DNA of 64,000 nucleotides, from positions 1-64,000 of the forward strand of contig NZ_JAQQGN010000002.1 of assembly GCF_028550595.1 (NCBI RefSeq), given 5' to 3'. Every line of letters begins with the position of its first letter. The stretch's first letter is position 1. The stretch comes from Luteimonas sp. BLCC-B24 (lineage in GTDB: Bacteria > Pseudomonadota > Gammaproteobacteria > Xanthomonadales > Xanthomonadaceae). Below, piece after piece: positions 8,278-24,984 of this stretch. The translations under genes and the position numbers were made by a program. A model generated the notes under the pieces. It was not told the DNA's origin. It saw nothing but the letters and a program-made list of their open reading frames with translations, and made no database searches.

Positions 8278-8916
8278 ATGAAAATCGCACTGATGCAGGA
8301 ATTCAGCCAGGCCGCCAAGAACCCGGTGGTGCTGGAGCAGCTCGAGACCGTCGCCGCCGAGCGCGGCCATACCGTCTACAACGTCGGCATGGACGGCGAC
8401 AACGACCATCGCCTGACCTACATCCACCTCGGCATCTGCGCTGCGCTGCTGCTCAACTCGAAGGCGGTCGATTTCGTCGTCGCCGGTTGTGGCACGGGCC
8501 AGGGCGCGATGATGTCGCTCAACGCCTGGCCGGGCGTGTACTGCGGCTACTGCATCGAGCCGACCGACGCCTTCCTGTTCGCGCAGGTCAACAACGGCAA
8601 CGCGCTGGCCCTGCCGTTCGCCAAGGGCTACGGCTGGGGCGCGGAAATCAACATCCGCTACATCTTCGAGAAAGCGTTCGACGGCGAGCGCGGCCAGGGC
8701 TACCCGGCCGAGCGCAAGGAATCGCAGATGACCAACGCCGGCATCCTGGCCGACGTCAAGAAGGGCGCATCGAAGGACTTCGTCGAAGGCCTCAAGGCGA
8801 TCGACCAGGAGCTGGTGAAGCAGGCCGTCGGCGGCGAGCGCTTCCAGAAGGCGTTCTTCGACAACGCCCAGGACGAGGCCATCGTCGCCTACGTCAAGCG
8901 CGTGCTGGGCAAGTAA
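8278..8916 (+). CDS. RpiB/LacAB-family isomerase, DhuI-like
   Basis: A 212-residue sugar isomerase of the RpiB/LacA/LacB fold. The family active-site stretch is AGCGTGQGAMMSLN with Cys71 in the position of the catalytic Cys of RpiB. It carries an extra C-terminal segment (about 145-212) that true RpiB enzymes (about 150 residues) lack. DhuI, the streptococcal isomerase that converts the same deoxy-hexosulose uronate as KduI, belongs to this fold, so its position after kduI-kduD makes a DhuI-like role the best guess. A pentose-phosphate isomerase function remains possible. The start was chosen at MKIALMQE, preceded by an AGAGAG stretch. Confidence 0.75.
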   Translation: MKIALMQEFSQAAKNPVVLEQLETVAAERGHTVYNVGMDGDNDHRLTYIHLGICAALLLNSKAVDFVVAGCGTGQGAMMSLNAWPGVYCGYCIEPTDAFLFAQVNNGNALALPFAKGYGWGAEINIRYIFEKAFDGERGQGYPAERKESQMTNAGILADVKKGASKDFVEGLKAIDQELVKQAVGGERFQKAFFDNAQDEAIVAYVKRVLGK

Positions 8917-8939
8917 GCCCGGCGCGAACCGTTGCACGA

Positions 8940-8970
8940 CGCAGGTCGCCGCCGGGTGCGGCGACCTGCG
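8940..8970. terminator. Stem-loop after the isomerase gene
   Basis: A perfect 11-bp stem (8940-8950 with 8960-8970) and a 9-nt loop lie 24 nt after the isomerase stop. There is no T run on the plus side, so it may be a processing or stability hairpin rather than a strong terminator. Confidence 0.45.
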
Positions 8971-9001
8971 GTGTCCACCCGGATTCCGGCGGAGCGCCCG
9001 C

Positions 9002-10111
9002 ATGAAGCACCATCTGTTGTCGCTGCTGCTCCTGGGTGTCGCGGGTATTGCATCCGCGGCGTCGTCGGCGCCGCATCGCATCTTCATCGCCGGCGATTCC
9101 ACCGCCGCGACCTACGGCGCCGAGCGCGCACCACAGGCCGGCTGGGGCCAGAAGTTTCCGGACTGGACCGCCGAGGGCTGGGAGGTCCGCAACCACGCCG
9201 CGGGCGGGCGCAGCACGCGCAGCTTCATCGACGAAGGCCGGCTCGACGCGATCGCCCGCGAGATCCGCGCGGGCGACGTGCTGCTGATCCAGTTCGGCCA
9301 CAACGACGCCAAGCGCGAGGACGCCACGCGCTATGCCGATCCGGCCACCGACTATCCGCGCTTTCTCCAGCGCTACATCGAAGTCGCGCGCGCAAGCGGC
9401 GCCACGCCGATCCTGATCACCCCGGTCGCCCGGCTGCTCTACGACTTCCGTTCACTGGTCGACACGCACGGGCGCTACACGCTGGCGATGCAGGACCTGG
9501 CGACACGCGAGGGCGTCGCGCTGATCGATCTCGACGCGCTGTCCAGCGACTGGATCCGCGCGCATGGCGAAGACGGAGCCAAGGCCTATTTCATGTTCAC
9601 CCAGGGCAAGGCCGACGGCACCCATTTCAGCGACGCCGGCGCCAACGCCGTGGCCTGCCTGGTCGCGGCCGGCTGGCGCGAGATCGATGCCGCGGCGCCT
9701 GTGGCACCCGTGACGGCGGGCGAATGCAATGCCCTGCCTGCGCCGGCGGCAGCCCCCGTGTCGCCGTCGGTGGTCGTGCAGGAGCGCGACATCGCGATCG
9801 AACAGCCGGGCCCGCACGCGGGTCTGGGCACGACGACGGCCTATCCGTTCTTCGCCGACGCCACCGGCTTCGACCTGGTCTTCCGCAAGCGCGCGTTCCA
9901 CCGCGGCGCGACCATCGGTGACCACGTCAACGACAAGGACGAGATCTATTACGTGCTCTCCGGCCGCGGCCGGCTGACCCTGAACGACACCGTGCGCGAG
10001 GTCGGCCCGGGCGACGCCATCCTCACCCGCAGCGGCGACCGCCATGCGCTGGCGCAGATCGGCGACGAGGACTTGGTGATCTTCATCGTGTATCGGCCGG
10101 TGGCGCGCTAG
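9002..10111 (+). CDS. Rhamnogalacturonan acetylesterase fused to cupin
   Basis: A 369-residue exported protein with a signal peptide (about 1-19). Residues 25-228 form an SGNH hydrolase of the rhamnogalacturonan acetylesterase type: Ser33 in AGDSTAA, Gly69, Asn101 in FGHND, and Asp205/His208 in DGTHFSD. It should remove acetyl groups from pectin. After an Ala/Pro linker (about 244-257) comes a cupin domain (about 275-367) with a candidate metal set H308, E314 and H348. I know the esterase as a stand-alone enzyme in most pectin loci; the fused cupin could be a sugar-binding or lyase-like module such as KdgF, which is inference. A GGAG site (8991-8994) fixes the start. Confidence 0.85.
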   Translation: MKHHLLSLLLLGVAGIASAASSAPHRIFIAGDSTAATYGAERAPQAGWGQKFPDWTAEGWEVRNHAAGGRSTRSFIDEGRLDAIAREIRAGDVLLIQFGHNDAKREDATRYADPATDYPRFLQRYIEVARASGATPILITPVARLLYDFRSLVDTHGRYTLAMQDLATREGVALIDLDALSSDWIRAHGEDGAKAYFMFTQGKADGTHFSDAGANAVACLVAAGWREIDAAAPVAPVTAGECNALPAPAAAPVSPSVVVQERDIAIEQPGPHAGLGTTTAYPFFADATGFDLVFRKRAFHRGATIGDHVNDKDEIYYVLSGRGRLTLNDTVREVGPGDAILTRSGDRHALAQIGDEDLVIFIVYRPVAR

Positions 10112-10688
10112 GGCCACTTCCGGCGAACCGCGTTTTGCGTTCTGCCGAAGCCTTAGGCTTCCAGACGCACGCCGGATCTTCGAAGTCGTCGTTGCCGCGG
10201 AGGCGGCGCTTGTGCCGGACGAACCTCCGGTCATCCCGGGACGCTGCTCCCGGCGCAGCCGAGGTCCGTGGACCCCGGCTACGCAGGGATGACGGCGGTG
10301 GCCCGGCGCGTCCTGAAAGCGCCCTTCGTTTTCGACGCGTTCCACGCCTGCGTCCGGCTGCACCGCGCGCTGGATCGCGGCGAGCGCCGGGATGAGGAGC
10401 GGCGTCCTCGCCATCGGCGCTTCTCGAAATCTTCCAGGCATCCGTCGTCTCCGCGCGATTCAACAGCCGGGGGGGGCGCGCCGAGCGGCCCATCCCGCCC
10501 ATCGGGGGCCTGCAACCCGTGGGCGTCGGTGTGCCCGGCCGTTGTCCACAAGCCCCCCGATGGCACGGCCCCCGCCGATCGGCGAAAATGCCCCGGTCGC
10601 GGATTCCTCCGATCCCGGCATGGTCACGCACCGGGCGCCCCCGCGCCGGTATCGCGACCGCCCCACGCCCGCGACGGCCGACCCGCCG
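10112..10688. other. Gene-free region with REP-like element
   Basis: No supported gene lies here. A REP-like structure occupies 10228-10295. The bases up to about 10690 are open in the frame of the next gene but read as Arg/Pro-rich low-complexity sequence without a ribosome site, so I treat them as non-coding. The real start of the next gene could lie anywhere between 10560 and 10761. Confidence 0.45.
10228..10295. repeat. REP-like composite palindrome
   Basis: Outer arms GTCATCCC (10230-10237) and GGGATGAC (10286-10293) enclose two inner inverted repeats, one of them GGTCC-GT-GGACC. The GTCATCCC...GGGATGAC wording is that of the common xanthomonad intergenic palindromes and matches the shorter copy at 51355-51384. 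Confidence 0.6.
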
Positions 10689-12332
10689 ATGCACCGCACG
10701 CTTCCCGCACGACACCGGCGCCCCGCGTCCGAGGTGTCGCGCACGCCCACGGACACGCTCTTGAATTCGACCTCCGCACCGCCCCCGGCCTCCGACGCCG
10801 ACGACGCCCTGCTGCAGCGCGCACGCATCGCGCTCGAACTGCTCGAGGCGATCCGCGACGACCGCAGCGTGCTCGACGGCCTGCCGGAGGACGAGCGCAT
10901 CCGCCTGCTGCAGGCCGTCGCTCTCGTCCACCATCCCGAGCCGCGCGCGCGCCGCAAGCAGGCCAAGCAGGCGCTGCGCGAGGCCAACCGCGAGAAGGCG
11001 CGGCGCACCGAGGCCCTGCTCGACCAGACCGGTATCCGCGTACTGCGCAGCAAACCGGTGTTCACCACGCCGAACTACTTCCCGCCGCAGCCGCCCGGCC
11101 AGCACGATCCGCGCAATGCCGCCCCCGAGGCGCCGCGCTTCGCGGAATCACCGGAGCTGCTGCACTGCTACGTCTGCAAGCAGAAGTACACGCAGATCCA
11201 TCACTTCTACGACCAGCTGTGCCCGACATGCGCGGACTTCAATTTCCGCAAGCGCACCGAGACCGCCGATCTCAGCGGCCGCGTCGCGCTGCTGACCGGC
11301 GGCCGGGTCAAGATCGGCTACCAGGCCGGTCTGAAGCTGCTGCGCGCGGGGTGCGCGCTGATCGTCACCACGCGCTTCCCGCGCGATTCCGCGCAGCGCT
11401 ACGCGCAGGAGCCGGACTTCGCCGACTGGGGCCACCGGCTGGAGGTCTTCGGCCTCGATCTGCGTCACACGCCGAGCGTCGAAGCGTTCTGCGCCGAGCT
11501 CGTCGCCACGCGCGACCGGCTCGACTTCATCGTCAACAACGCCTGCCAGACCGTGCGTCGGCCGCCCGCGTTCTACGCGCACATGATGGCCGGTGAAACC
11601 GCCGCCCTGCACACGCTGCCCGAGCACGTGCGCAAGCTCGTCGGCGGCTACGAGGGCCTGCGCGCGGCCGATCTGCTGCCCGGCGGCAGCCAGTCGCTGG
11701 TCGAGCGCAGCGCGGGCCGCGCCGGTCTGGCGCGCGCCGCGGAACTGTCGCAGGTGCCGTTGCTCGCCGATGAACTGGTCGGCCAGGCGCATCTGTTTCC
11801 CGAAGGCCGGGTCGACAAGGACCTGCAGCAGGTGGATCTGCGCGGCCGCAACTCGTGGCGCCTGCAGATGGACGAGGTGCCGGCGGTCGAACTGCTGGAG
11901 ACGCAGCTGGTCAACGCGGTGGCCCCGTTCATCATCAATGCGCGCCTGAAGACGCTGATGACGCGGACGTCGGAGCGCGACAAGCACATCGTCAACGTCT
12001 CTGCGGTCGAGGGGCAGTTCTACCGCAACTTCAAGACCACCAAACACCCGCACACCAACATGGCCAAGGCCGCGCTGAACATGATGACGCGCACCTCCGC
12101 CGCCGATTACCACGGCGACGGCATCCACATGAACGCGGTCGACACCGGCTGGGTGACCGACGAGGATCCGGTGGAGATCGCCGCGCGCAAGATCGTCGAG
12201 GAGCGCTTCCATCCGCCGCTCGACATCGTCGACGGCGCGGCGCGCATCGTCGATCCGATCATCGACGGCATCAACACCGGCACCCATGTCTGGGGCCAGT
12301 TCCTCAAGGACTACGCACCGACGGACTGGTGA
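10689..12332 (+). CDS. Large SDR oxidoreductase with CxxC-CxxC module
   Basis: A protein of about 547 residues; an ATG at 10560 or 10620 or a TTG at 10761 are alternative starts, since none has a clear ribosome site. Residues 40-115 are helical and charged. Residues 160-181 contain CYVC and CPTC, a zinc-ribbon-like module. From about 195 there is an SDR Rossmann fold with TGGRVKIG (203-210) and NNAC (283-286), an insertion of about 100 residues (300-410), then the second half of the fold. In the active-site helix the usual Tyr of YxxxK is replaced by Thr (HTNMAKAALNM), so classical SDR catalysis is doubtful. Function unknown; it precedes a small lipoprotein and another SDR. Confidence 0.75.
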   Translation: MHRTLPARHRRPASEVSRTPTDTLLNSTSAPPPASDADDALLQRARIALELLEAIRDDRSVLDGLPEDERIRLLQAVALVHHPEPRARRKQAKQALREANREKARRTEALLDQTGIRVLRSKPVFTTPNYFPPQPPGQHDPRNAAPEAPRFAESPELLHCYVCKQKYTQIHHFYDQLCPTCADFNFRKRTETADLSGRVALLTGGRVKIGYQAGLKLLRAGCALIVTTRFPRDSAQRYAQEPDFADWGHRLEVFGLDLRHTPSVEAFCAELVATRDRLDFIVNNACQTVRRPPAFYAHMMAGETAALHTLPEHVRKLVGGYEGLRAADLLPGGSQSLVERSAGRAGLARAAELSQVPLLADELVGQAHLFPEGRVDKDLQQVDLRGRNSWRLQMDEVPAVELLETQLVNAVAPFIINARLKTLMTRTSERDKHIVNVSAVEGQFYRNFKTTKHPHTNMAKAALNMMTRTSAADYHGDGIHMNAVDTGWVTDEDPVEIAARKIVEERFHPPLDIVDGAARIVDPIIDGINTGTHVWGQFLKDYAPTDW

Positions 12333-12351
12333 GCCGCCGCGCCGGCGCGTC

Positions 12352-12594
12352 TCAGCCGCCGGCGTCCTCGATCGCCCGGCGCTGGCGCGCGGCGTTGTCG
12401 TCCAGCGTGCGCTGGGCGTCGCGCGCGGTGTCGAGCGGTTCGCGGATCGCGTCGCGCAGCTGCGTCGATTGCGGCTCCACGGGTTTTTCGGTCGGTGCAT
12501 CCGGCGGCGGCGTGCACGCGGCGCCGGCGAACAGCACGAACGCGGCCGCCGCACACGCGCGGCGGACACGCGGCAACAGGCGGGGCAGGGGCAT
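12352..12594 (-). CDS. Small predicted lipoprotein
   Basis: An 80-residue protein with an Arg-rich N-terminus, a hydrophobic stretch and Cys at about residue 27 (FAGAAC), a weak lipobox. The mature part is Pro-rich and then a charged helix (RDAIREPLDTARDAQRTLDDNAARQRRAIE). A GGAG site 6 nt before the ATG supports real translation. It is convergent with the large SDR gene and divergent from the small SDR gene. No family recognised. Confidence 0.65.
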   Translation of the reverse strand: MPLPRLLPRVRRACAAAAFVLFAGAACTPPPDAPTEKPVEPQSTQLRDAIREPLDTARDAQRTLDDNAARQRRAIEDAGG

Positions 12595-12655
12595 GAGGCA
12601 CTCCAGCGGACAGGCTCGGCGCTATCCTAACGCCGACGTAATCCGGGGAAATTCG

Positions 12656-13432
12656 ATGGATCCGAACCGCTGGCGCCTGGACGGGCAACTGGCACTGGTG
12701 ACCGGCGGCAGTGCCGGGATCGGTCGCGCGATCGCGCGTGAGCTGCTGGGTTTCGGCGCCACCGTGCTGATCGTCGGCCGCAATGGCGATGCGCTCGAGG
12801 CGACCCGCGACGAACTGCTCGACGAGCGCCCGGACGGCGACGTGCGCGCGCTGATCGCCGACGTCGTCGACGAGGACCAGCGCCGGGAGATCCTCGACTG
12901 GGTCGAGGACCAGGGCGACGGATTGAACATCCTGGTCAACAACGCCGGCGGCAACGCCCAGCGCGCCGCGACCGACTACACCGAGGACGAGTGGCGCGAG
13001 ATCTTCGAGGTCAACGTCTTCAGCGCGTTCGAACTCACCCGGTACGCACATCCGCTGCTGGCCCAGCATGCGACCTCCAGCGTGGTCAACGTCGGCAGCG
13101 TCTCGGGCCTGACCCACGTGCGCACCGGGGCCGCCTACGGCATGAGCAAGGCCGCGCTGCACCAGATGACCCGCAATCTCGCGGTCGAGTGGGCCGAGGA
13201 CGGCGTGCGCGTCAACGCGGTCGCGCCCTGGTACATCCGCACCCGCCGCACGTCCGAGCCGCTGGCCGATCCCGACTATCTCGACGAGGTGCTGCTGCGC
13301 ACGCCGATGGGGCGGATCGGCGAGCCTGAAGACGTCGCAGCCGCGGTCGCGTTCCTGTGCCTGCCCGCGGCGGCCTACATCACCGGCGAATGCATCGCCG
13401 TCGACGGCGGGTTCCTGCGCCATGGTTTCTGA
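12656..13432 (+). CDS. SDR oxidoreductase, tropinone reductase-like
   Basis: A 258-residue classical SDR with TGGSAGIG (cofactor loop), NNAGG, Ser in VGSVSG, and the YGMSK active site. The GFGATVLIVGRN segment ends beta-2 with Arg, favouring NADP(H). The wording is closest to the tropinone reductase-like branch; the bacterial substrate is unknown. A GGGGAA ribosome site precedes the ATG. The next gene starts inside its last codons, so both are co-transcribed. Confidence 0.85.
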   Translation: MDPNRWRLDGQLALVTGGSAGIGRAIARELLGFGATVLIVGRNGDALEATRDELLDERPDGDVRALIADVVDEDQRREILDWVEDQGDGLNILVNNAGGNAQRAATDYTEDEWREIFEVNVFSAFELTRYAHPLLAQHATSSVVNVGSVSGLTHVRTGAAYGMSKAALHQMTRNLAVEWAEDGVRVNAVAPWYIRTRRTSEPLADPDYLDEVLLRTPMGRIGEPEDVAAAVAFLCLPAAAYITGECIAVDGGFLRHGF

Positions 13433-13916
13433 CGCCGCCTCGGCCGCGCCGCGCGCGCCGTTCCTGGTCCGCAGCACGTCGCCGGTGCAGTGCGTGCTCG
13501 CCTTTCTCGTCGGCGCCGGCCTGCAGCACGCGCTCGGCCTGCCGTTGCCGGCCGAGACGGTGCGCCCGGCCCTGCAGCTCGTGGGCACGGTGCTGGCCAA
13601 TACGTCGCTGGTGCTGGCGCTGTGCTCGTTCGCGCTGTTCGTGCGCCGGCGCACCACGATCATCCCTGCGCACACGCCGGCGCGGCTGATCCTCGCCGGT
13701 CCGTTCCGGCTGACCCGCAATCCGATCTACGTCAGCCAGGTGATGGCGTACGTAGGGCTGGCGCTGATGCTCGATCTGCCGTGGGCGCTGGTGCTGTTGC
13801 CGCTGCCGGTGCTGGCGCTGCAGTACGCGATCATCCCGTTCGAGGAAGCGCGGCTGCAGGCACGCTTCGGCGCCGAGTACACCGCCTACATGCGCGCGGT
13901 GCGGCGCTGGCTCTGA
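13422..13916 (+). CDS. ICMT-like membrane methyltransferase
   Basis: A 164-residue integral membrane protein with four or five hydrophobic helices and the C-terminal signature of the isoprenylcysteine carboxyl methyltransferase / phospholipid methyltransferase family: GPFRLTRNPIYVS followed by EEARLQARFGAEYTAYMRAVRRWL. Such bacterial proteins use S-adenosylmethionine, but substrates are mostly unknown. It overlaps the preceding SDR gene by 11 nt and ends 7 nt before the convergent DUF4124 gene. Confidence 0.82.
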   Translation: MVSDAASAAPRAPFLVRSTSPVQCVLAFLVGAGLQHALGLPLPAETVRPALQLVGTVLANTSLVLALCSFALFVRRRTTIIPAHTPARLILAGPFRLTRNPIYVSQVMAYVGLALMLDLPWALVLLPLPVLALQYAIIPFEEARLQARFGAEYTAYMRAVRRWL

Positions 13917-13923
13917 GCGGCAG

Positions 13924-14568
13924 TCAGGGCGCGCAGGCGCTGTCCTGCAACTGCGTGAACAGGCGTTCGTACTCGATGCGCGCGGATTCGCGTGCGCCGT
14001 CGTCGCCGAAGCGCCAGCGGAATTCGGCCTCGCGCACGCGCGCGTCCCAGCTGCGGCACAGGTCCCCGTCCGGCACCGGCGTGCAGACATCCTCGTGGCG
14101 CTCGCAGGCCTGGCCCGCGCCCAGGCCCGGCACGCCGCCGATGCCGACGGTCTGCAGCGGACGGCAGCGCGCCGGCGGCGTGTCGTCCTCGCGCCAGTAG
14201 GTGCTGTTGTCGTACACCCGGCAGCTGTAGAGCGCGGGCGGCGGCGGTTTGGGCCCAGCGTCGCGCTGGGTGTCCGCCTTCGCGACGGTCGCCGCGGGCA
14301 GGCTCGAGATCAGGGGCACGGCCGGCGCGCGCGCGGGCGCGGCGGGCGCCGGCACGAAGGCCGGCAGCGGCGCGGCGATGTCGATGACCCGGCGCTGCTG
14401 CTGGTGGCCGGCGGCGCACGGCGTGCCGTTCTGGAACGTCACCTCGCCGTCGGGCGCGGTGCAGCGGTAGATCACCGTTGGCTCCGTGCGCGCCGGCAGC
14501 GGCGCGGCGAGCAGGGCCGTCAGGGTGAGTGCAAGCCCGAGCGCCGTCGGGGGCCATGCCCGGATCAT
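13924..14568 (-). CDS. DUF4124 domain protein (second of tandem pair)
   Basis: A 214-residue secreted protein. A signal peptide (about 1-27) precedes the DUF4124 motif IYRCTAPDGEVTFQNGTPC, a Pro/Ala linker, and a Cys-containing C-terminal region (CERHEDVCTPVPDGDLCRSW) followed by an Arg/Glu-rich helix. The ATG overlaps the stop of the upstream paralogue (ATGA), so the two are translated together. Function unknown; the domain is common in the gammaproteobacterial envelope. Confidence 0.8.
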   Translation of the reverse strand: MIRAWPPTALGLALTLTALLAAPLPARTEPTVIYRCTAPDGEVTFQNGTPCAAGHQQQRRVIDIAAPLPAFVPAPAAPARAPAVPLISSLPAATVAKADTQRDAGPKPPPPALYSCRVYDNSTYWREDDTPPARCRPLQTVGIGGVPGLGAGQACERHEDVCTPVPDGDLCRSWDARVREAEFRWRFGDDGARESARIEYERLFTQLQDSACAP

Positions 14569-15209
14569 CGCCGGCAGTCCTGGGCCAGGCGCGCATCGAT
14601 CGCGCGCTCCTCGCGGCTCAGTTCGGCGCGCTCGGTGGGCTGCGCGTTGAAGAACCGCTGGCGGATCGCCTCCCGGCGCTCGGTGATCAGGCGGCAGACC
14701 TCGGCCTGCGGCATCGGCCGGCACTCGTCCCGCACCCAGGTGCCCGCTCCGCCATAGCCGACCGCGGCCCGTGGAGGCCGGCCCCCACCGCCGTAGTCGG
14801 GCGGGCGACCGGTGTGCGGCGGGCGCCCGCGGGGCGGGCCGTAGCCCAGCGTCCACAACGGGACCCAGCGCGGATTGCCTTCCGAGGAATCGCTGGTGTA
14901 GCTGCTGCCGTCCGGCCGGATGCAGCGGTACATCGGTTGTGGCGCATTGACCACGATGATCTGCGGGGCGGGCGGAGGGACAGCCGCCGGCGGTGGCGGC
15001 GCCGGACGCTCGATCGGGGTGCCGTCGACGGGGCGCAGCATGGTGCGCACTTCCTGGCGCTGGCCACCGTCGCAGGGCGAATCCCGCAGCGCGACCCGGC
15101 CGCGCTCGTCGGTGCAACGGTAGACACGGACATCGTCCTGGGCCTGCGCGCCGGCCGCGAGTGCCGGTACGAGCATCAGGGCGAGGGCGGAAATCGTGAG
15201 CAGGCGCAT
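14565..15209 (-). CDS. DUF4124 domain protein (first of tandem pair)
   Basis: A 214-residue secreted protein with the same plan as its downstream neighbour: signal peptide, DUF4124 motif (VYRCTDERGRVALRDSPC), Pro-rich linker, a Gly/Pro/Arg-rich tract around 130-155 and a terminal ECRPMPQAEVCRL helix. I chose the Met before RLLTISALAL because it begins a clean signal peptide; a Met five codons earlier is possible. The pair looks like a tandem duplication that has diverged strongly in sequence while keeping equal length. Confidence 0.8.
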   Translation of the reverse strand: MRLLTISALALMLVPALAAGAQAQDDVRVYRCTDERGRVALRDSPCDGGQRQEVRTMLRPVDGTPIERPAPPPPAAVPPPAPQIIVVNAPQPMYRCIRPDGSSYTSDSSEGNPRWVPLWTLGYGPPRGRPPHTGRPPDYGGGGRPPRAAVGYGGAGTWVRDECRPMPQAEVCRLITERREAIRQRFFNAQPTERAELSREERAIDARLAQDCRR

Positions 15210-15286
15210 GCCGCCATCATGCAATGGCTGGCCGGCCGAGGGAAATCCGGCCCGCGCCCGCGAACGGTCGGTTCAGGCGGTGCGGT

Positions 15287-16950
<1,664 letters not shown>

Positions 16951-16952
16951 TT

Positions 16953-21422
<4,470 letters not shown>

Positions 21423-21688
21423 CGCAATCCGTCGAGAGCTGCATGGCTGGCGCGGGGATCGGAGCGCCAAGGTCCTTGCATCGCGACAACGCATCCACGC
21501 CGGCCTTCGACTAGAGCATAGTTTGTGCAGTGCGACAACCCGGTTTTTGAAGGGATTTCAGTTGCGTCTGCAACCGCATGCGGCGAGCGCGGAGCGCCGG
21601 CCGGTCGCACGCATGCACGCGCCGGCACCGGGCACGGGATGGCCTGGAAACCGCGCGCCCGCCGGGCAGACAGTCGACGCCGGACGGC
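21423..21688. other. gltBD upstream region
   Basis: No gene seen. Being between tsaC and gltB on the minus strand, it should contain the gltBD promoter. An A/T-rich patch near 21505-21560, unusual for this genome and including TATGCT on the minus strand, is the likeliest place, but no box pair with good spacing is clear. Confidence 0.3.
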
Positions 21689-22265
21689 CTACGCCCGCAA
21701 CAGCGCGCCGCTCAGCGCATCGCGGATCGTCGACGGTCCCGTGCGGCCGCCGGTCCGGCCGTCGAGGACACCGTCGACGCGCGCAAGCAGGCGCGGGTCG
21801 AGTGCATCGCGCTCGGCGACCGCAGGTTCTCCGGTGAGGTTCGCGCTGGTCGAGACCAGTGCGCCGCCGAACGCCGCACACAGCGCCACGACGTCGGCAT
21901 GCGCACTCAGCCGCACCGCGACGCGGGTGTGCGCGCCCGTGATCCACGCCGGTACGTCCGCGCGTGCGGGGACGATCCAGGTGTTGGGACCCGGCCAGCT
22001 GCCGGTCACGCGCGCACGCGCAGGCGCGGGCAGACACGCCCAGTCGATGATCGGATCGAGCTGCGCGAGCGTGCCGGCGATCAGGATCACGCCCTTGTCG
22101 ACCGGGCGTTGCTTGATGTCGAGCAGGCGGAGCACCGCGTCGCGGTCGAAGGGATCGCAACCCAGACCCCACACGCCCTCGGTGGGATAGGCGATCACGC
22201 CGCCGCGCCCGAGCAGCGCGGCGGCGGTGATCGCGTCGAGCACCGGTGCGCTCAAGGCCGGCGCC

Positions 22266-24833
<2,568 letters not shown>

Positions 24834-24897
24834 GGCGGGCGAGGTCCCGGGGTGCGCCGAGGACCGGCGCGCCCGTCAATAAGGTGAAGATGACGAC

Positions 24898-24918
24898 GCC
24901 CGGGGACAGGCCCCGGGC
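24898..24918. other. GC-rich stem-loop in topA leader
   Basis: A perfect 8-bp stem GCCCGGGG/CCCCGGGC with a 5-nt loop between the RDD gene and topA. On the minus strand it lies just after a promoter-like TATAAA, so it is either the terminator of the RDD gene or part of the topA 5' leader. No T run follows on the minus strand. Confidence 0.4.
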
Positions 24919-24929
24919 GGTCGGTTGCT

Positions 24930-24956
24930 TTTATAGTGGAATCACGGGCGGCGCAA
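24930..24956 (-). promoter_or_regulatory. Candidate topA promoter
   Basis: On the minus strand TTGCGC (24956-24951) and TATAAA (24935-24930) are separated by 15-16 nt, about 100 nt before topA. The spacing is shorter than optimal, a property sometimes linked to supercoil sensitivity. Confidence 0.35.
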
Positions 24957-24984
24957 CGTGTCAAGCAACACCCGCGGCCGCGGT

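Noticed and set aside
10392-10688. N-terminal extension of the large SDR from 10392
   Set aside because: The residues are Pro/Arg-rich with no fold and overlap REP-related sequence. No ribosome site is seen at 10392.
21505-21560. Riboswitch or attenuator before gltB
   Set aside because: The A/T-rich patch shows no conserved riboswitch core or terminator hairpin; a promoter is the simpler reading.
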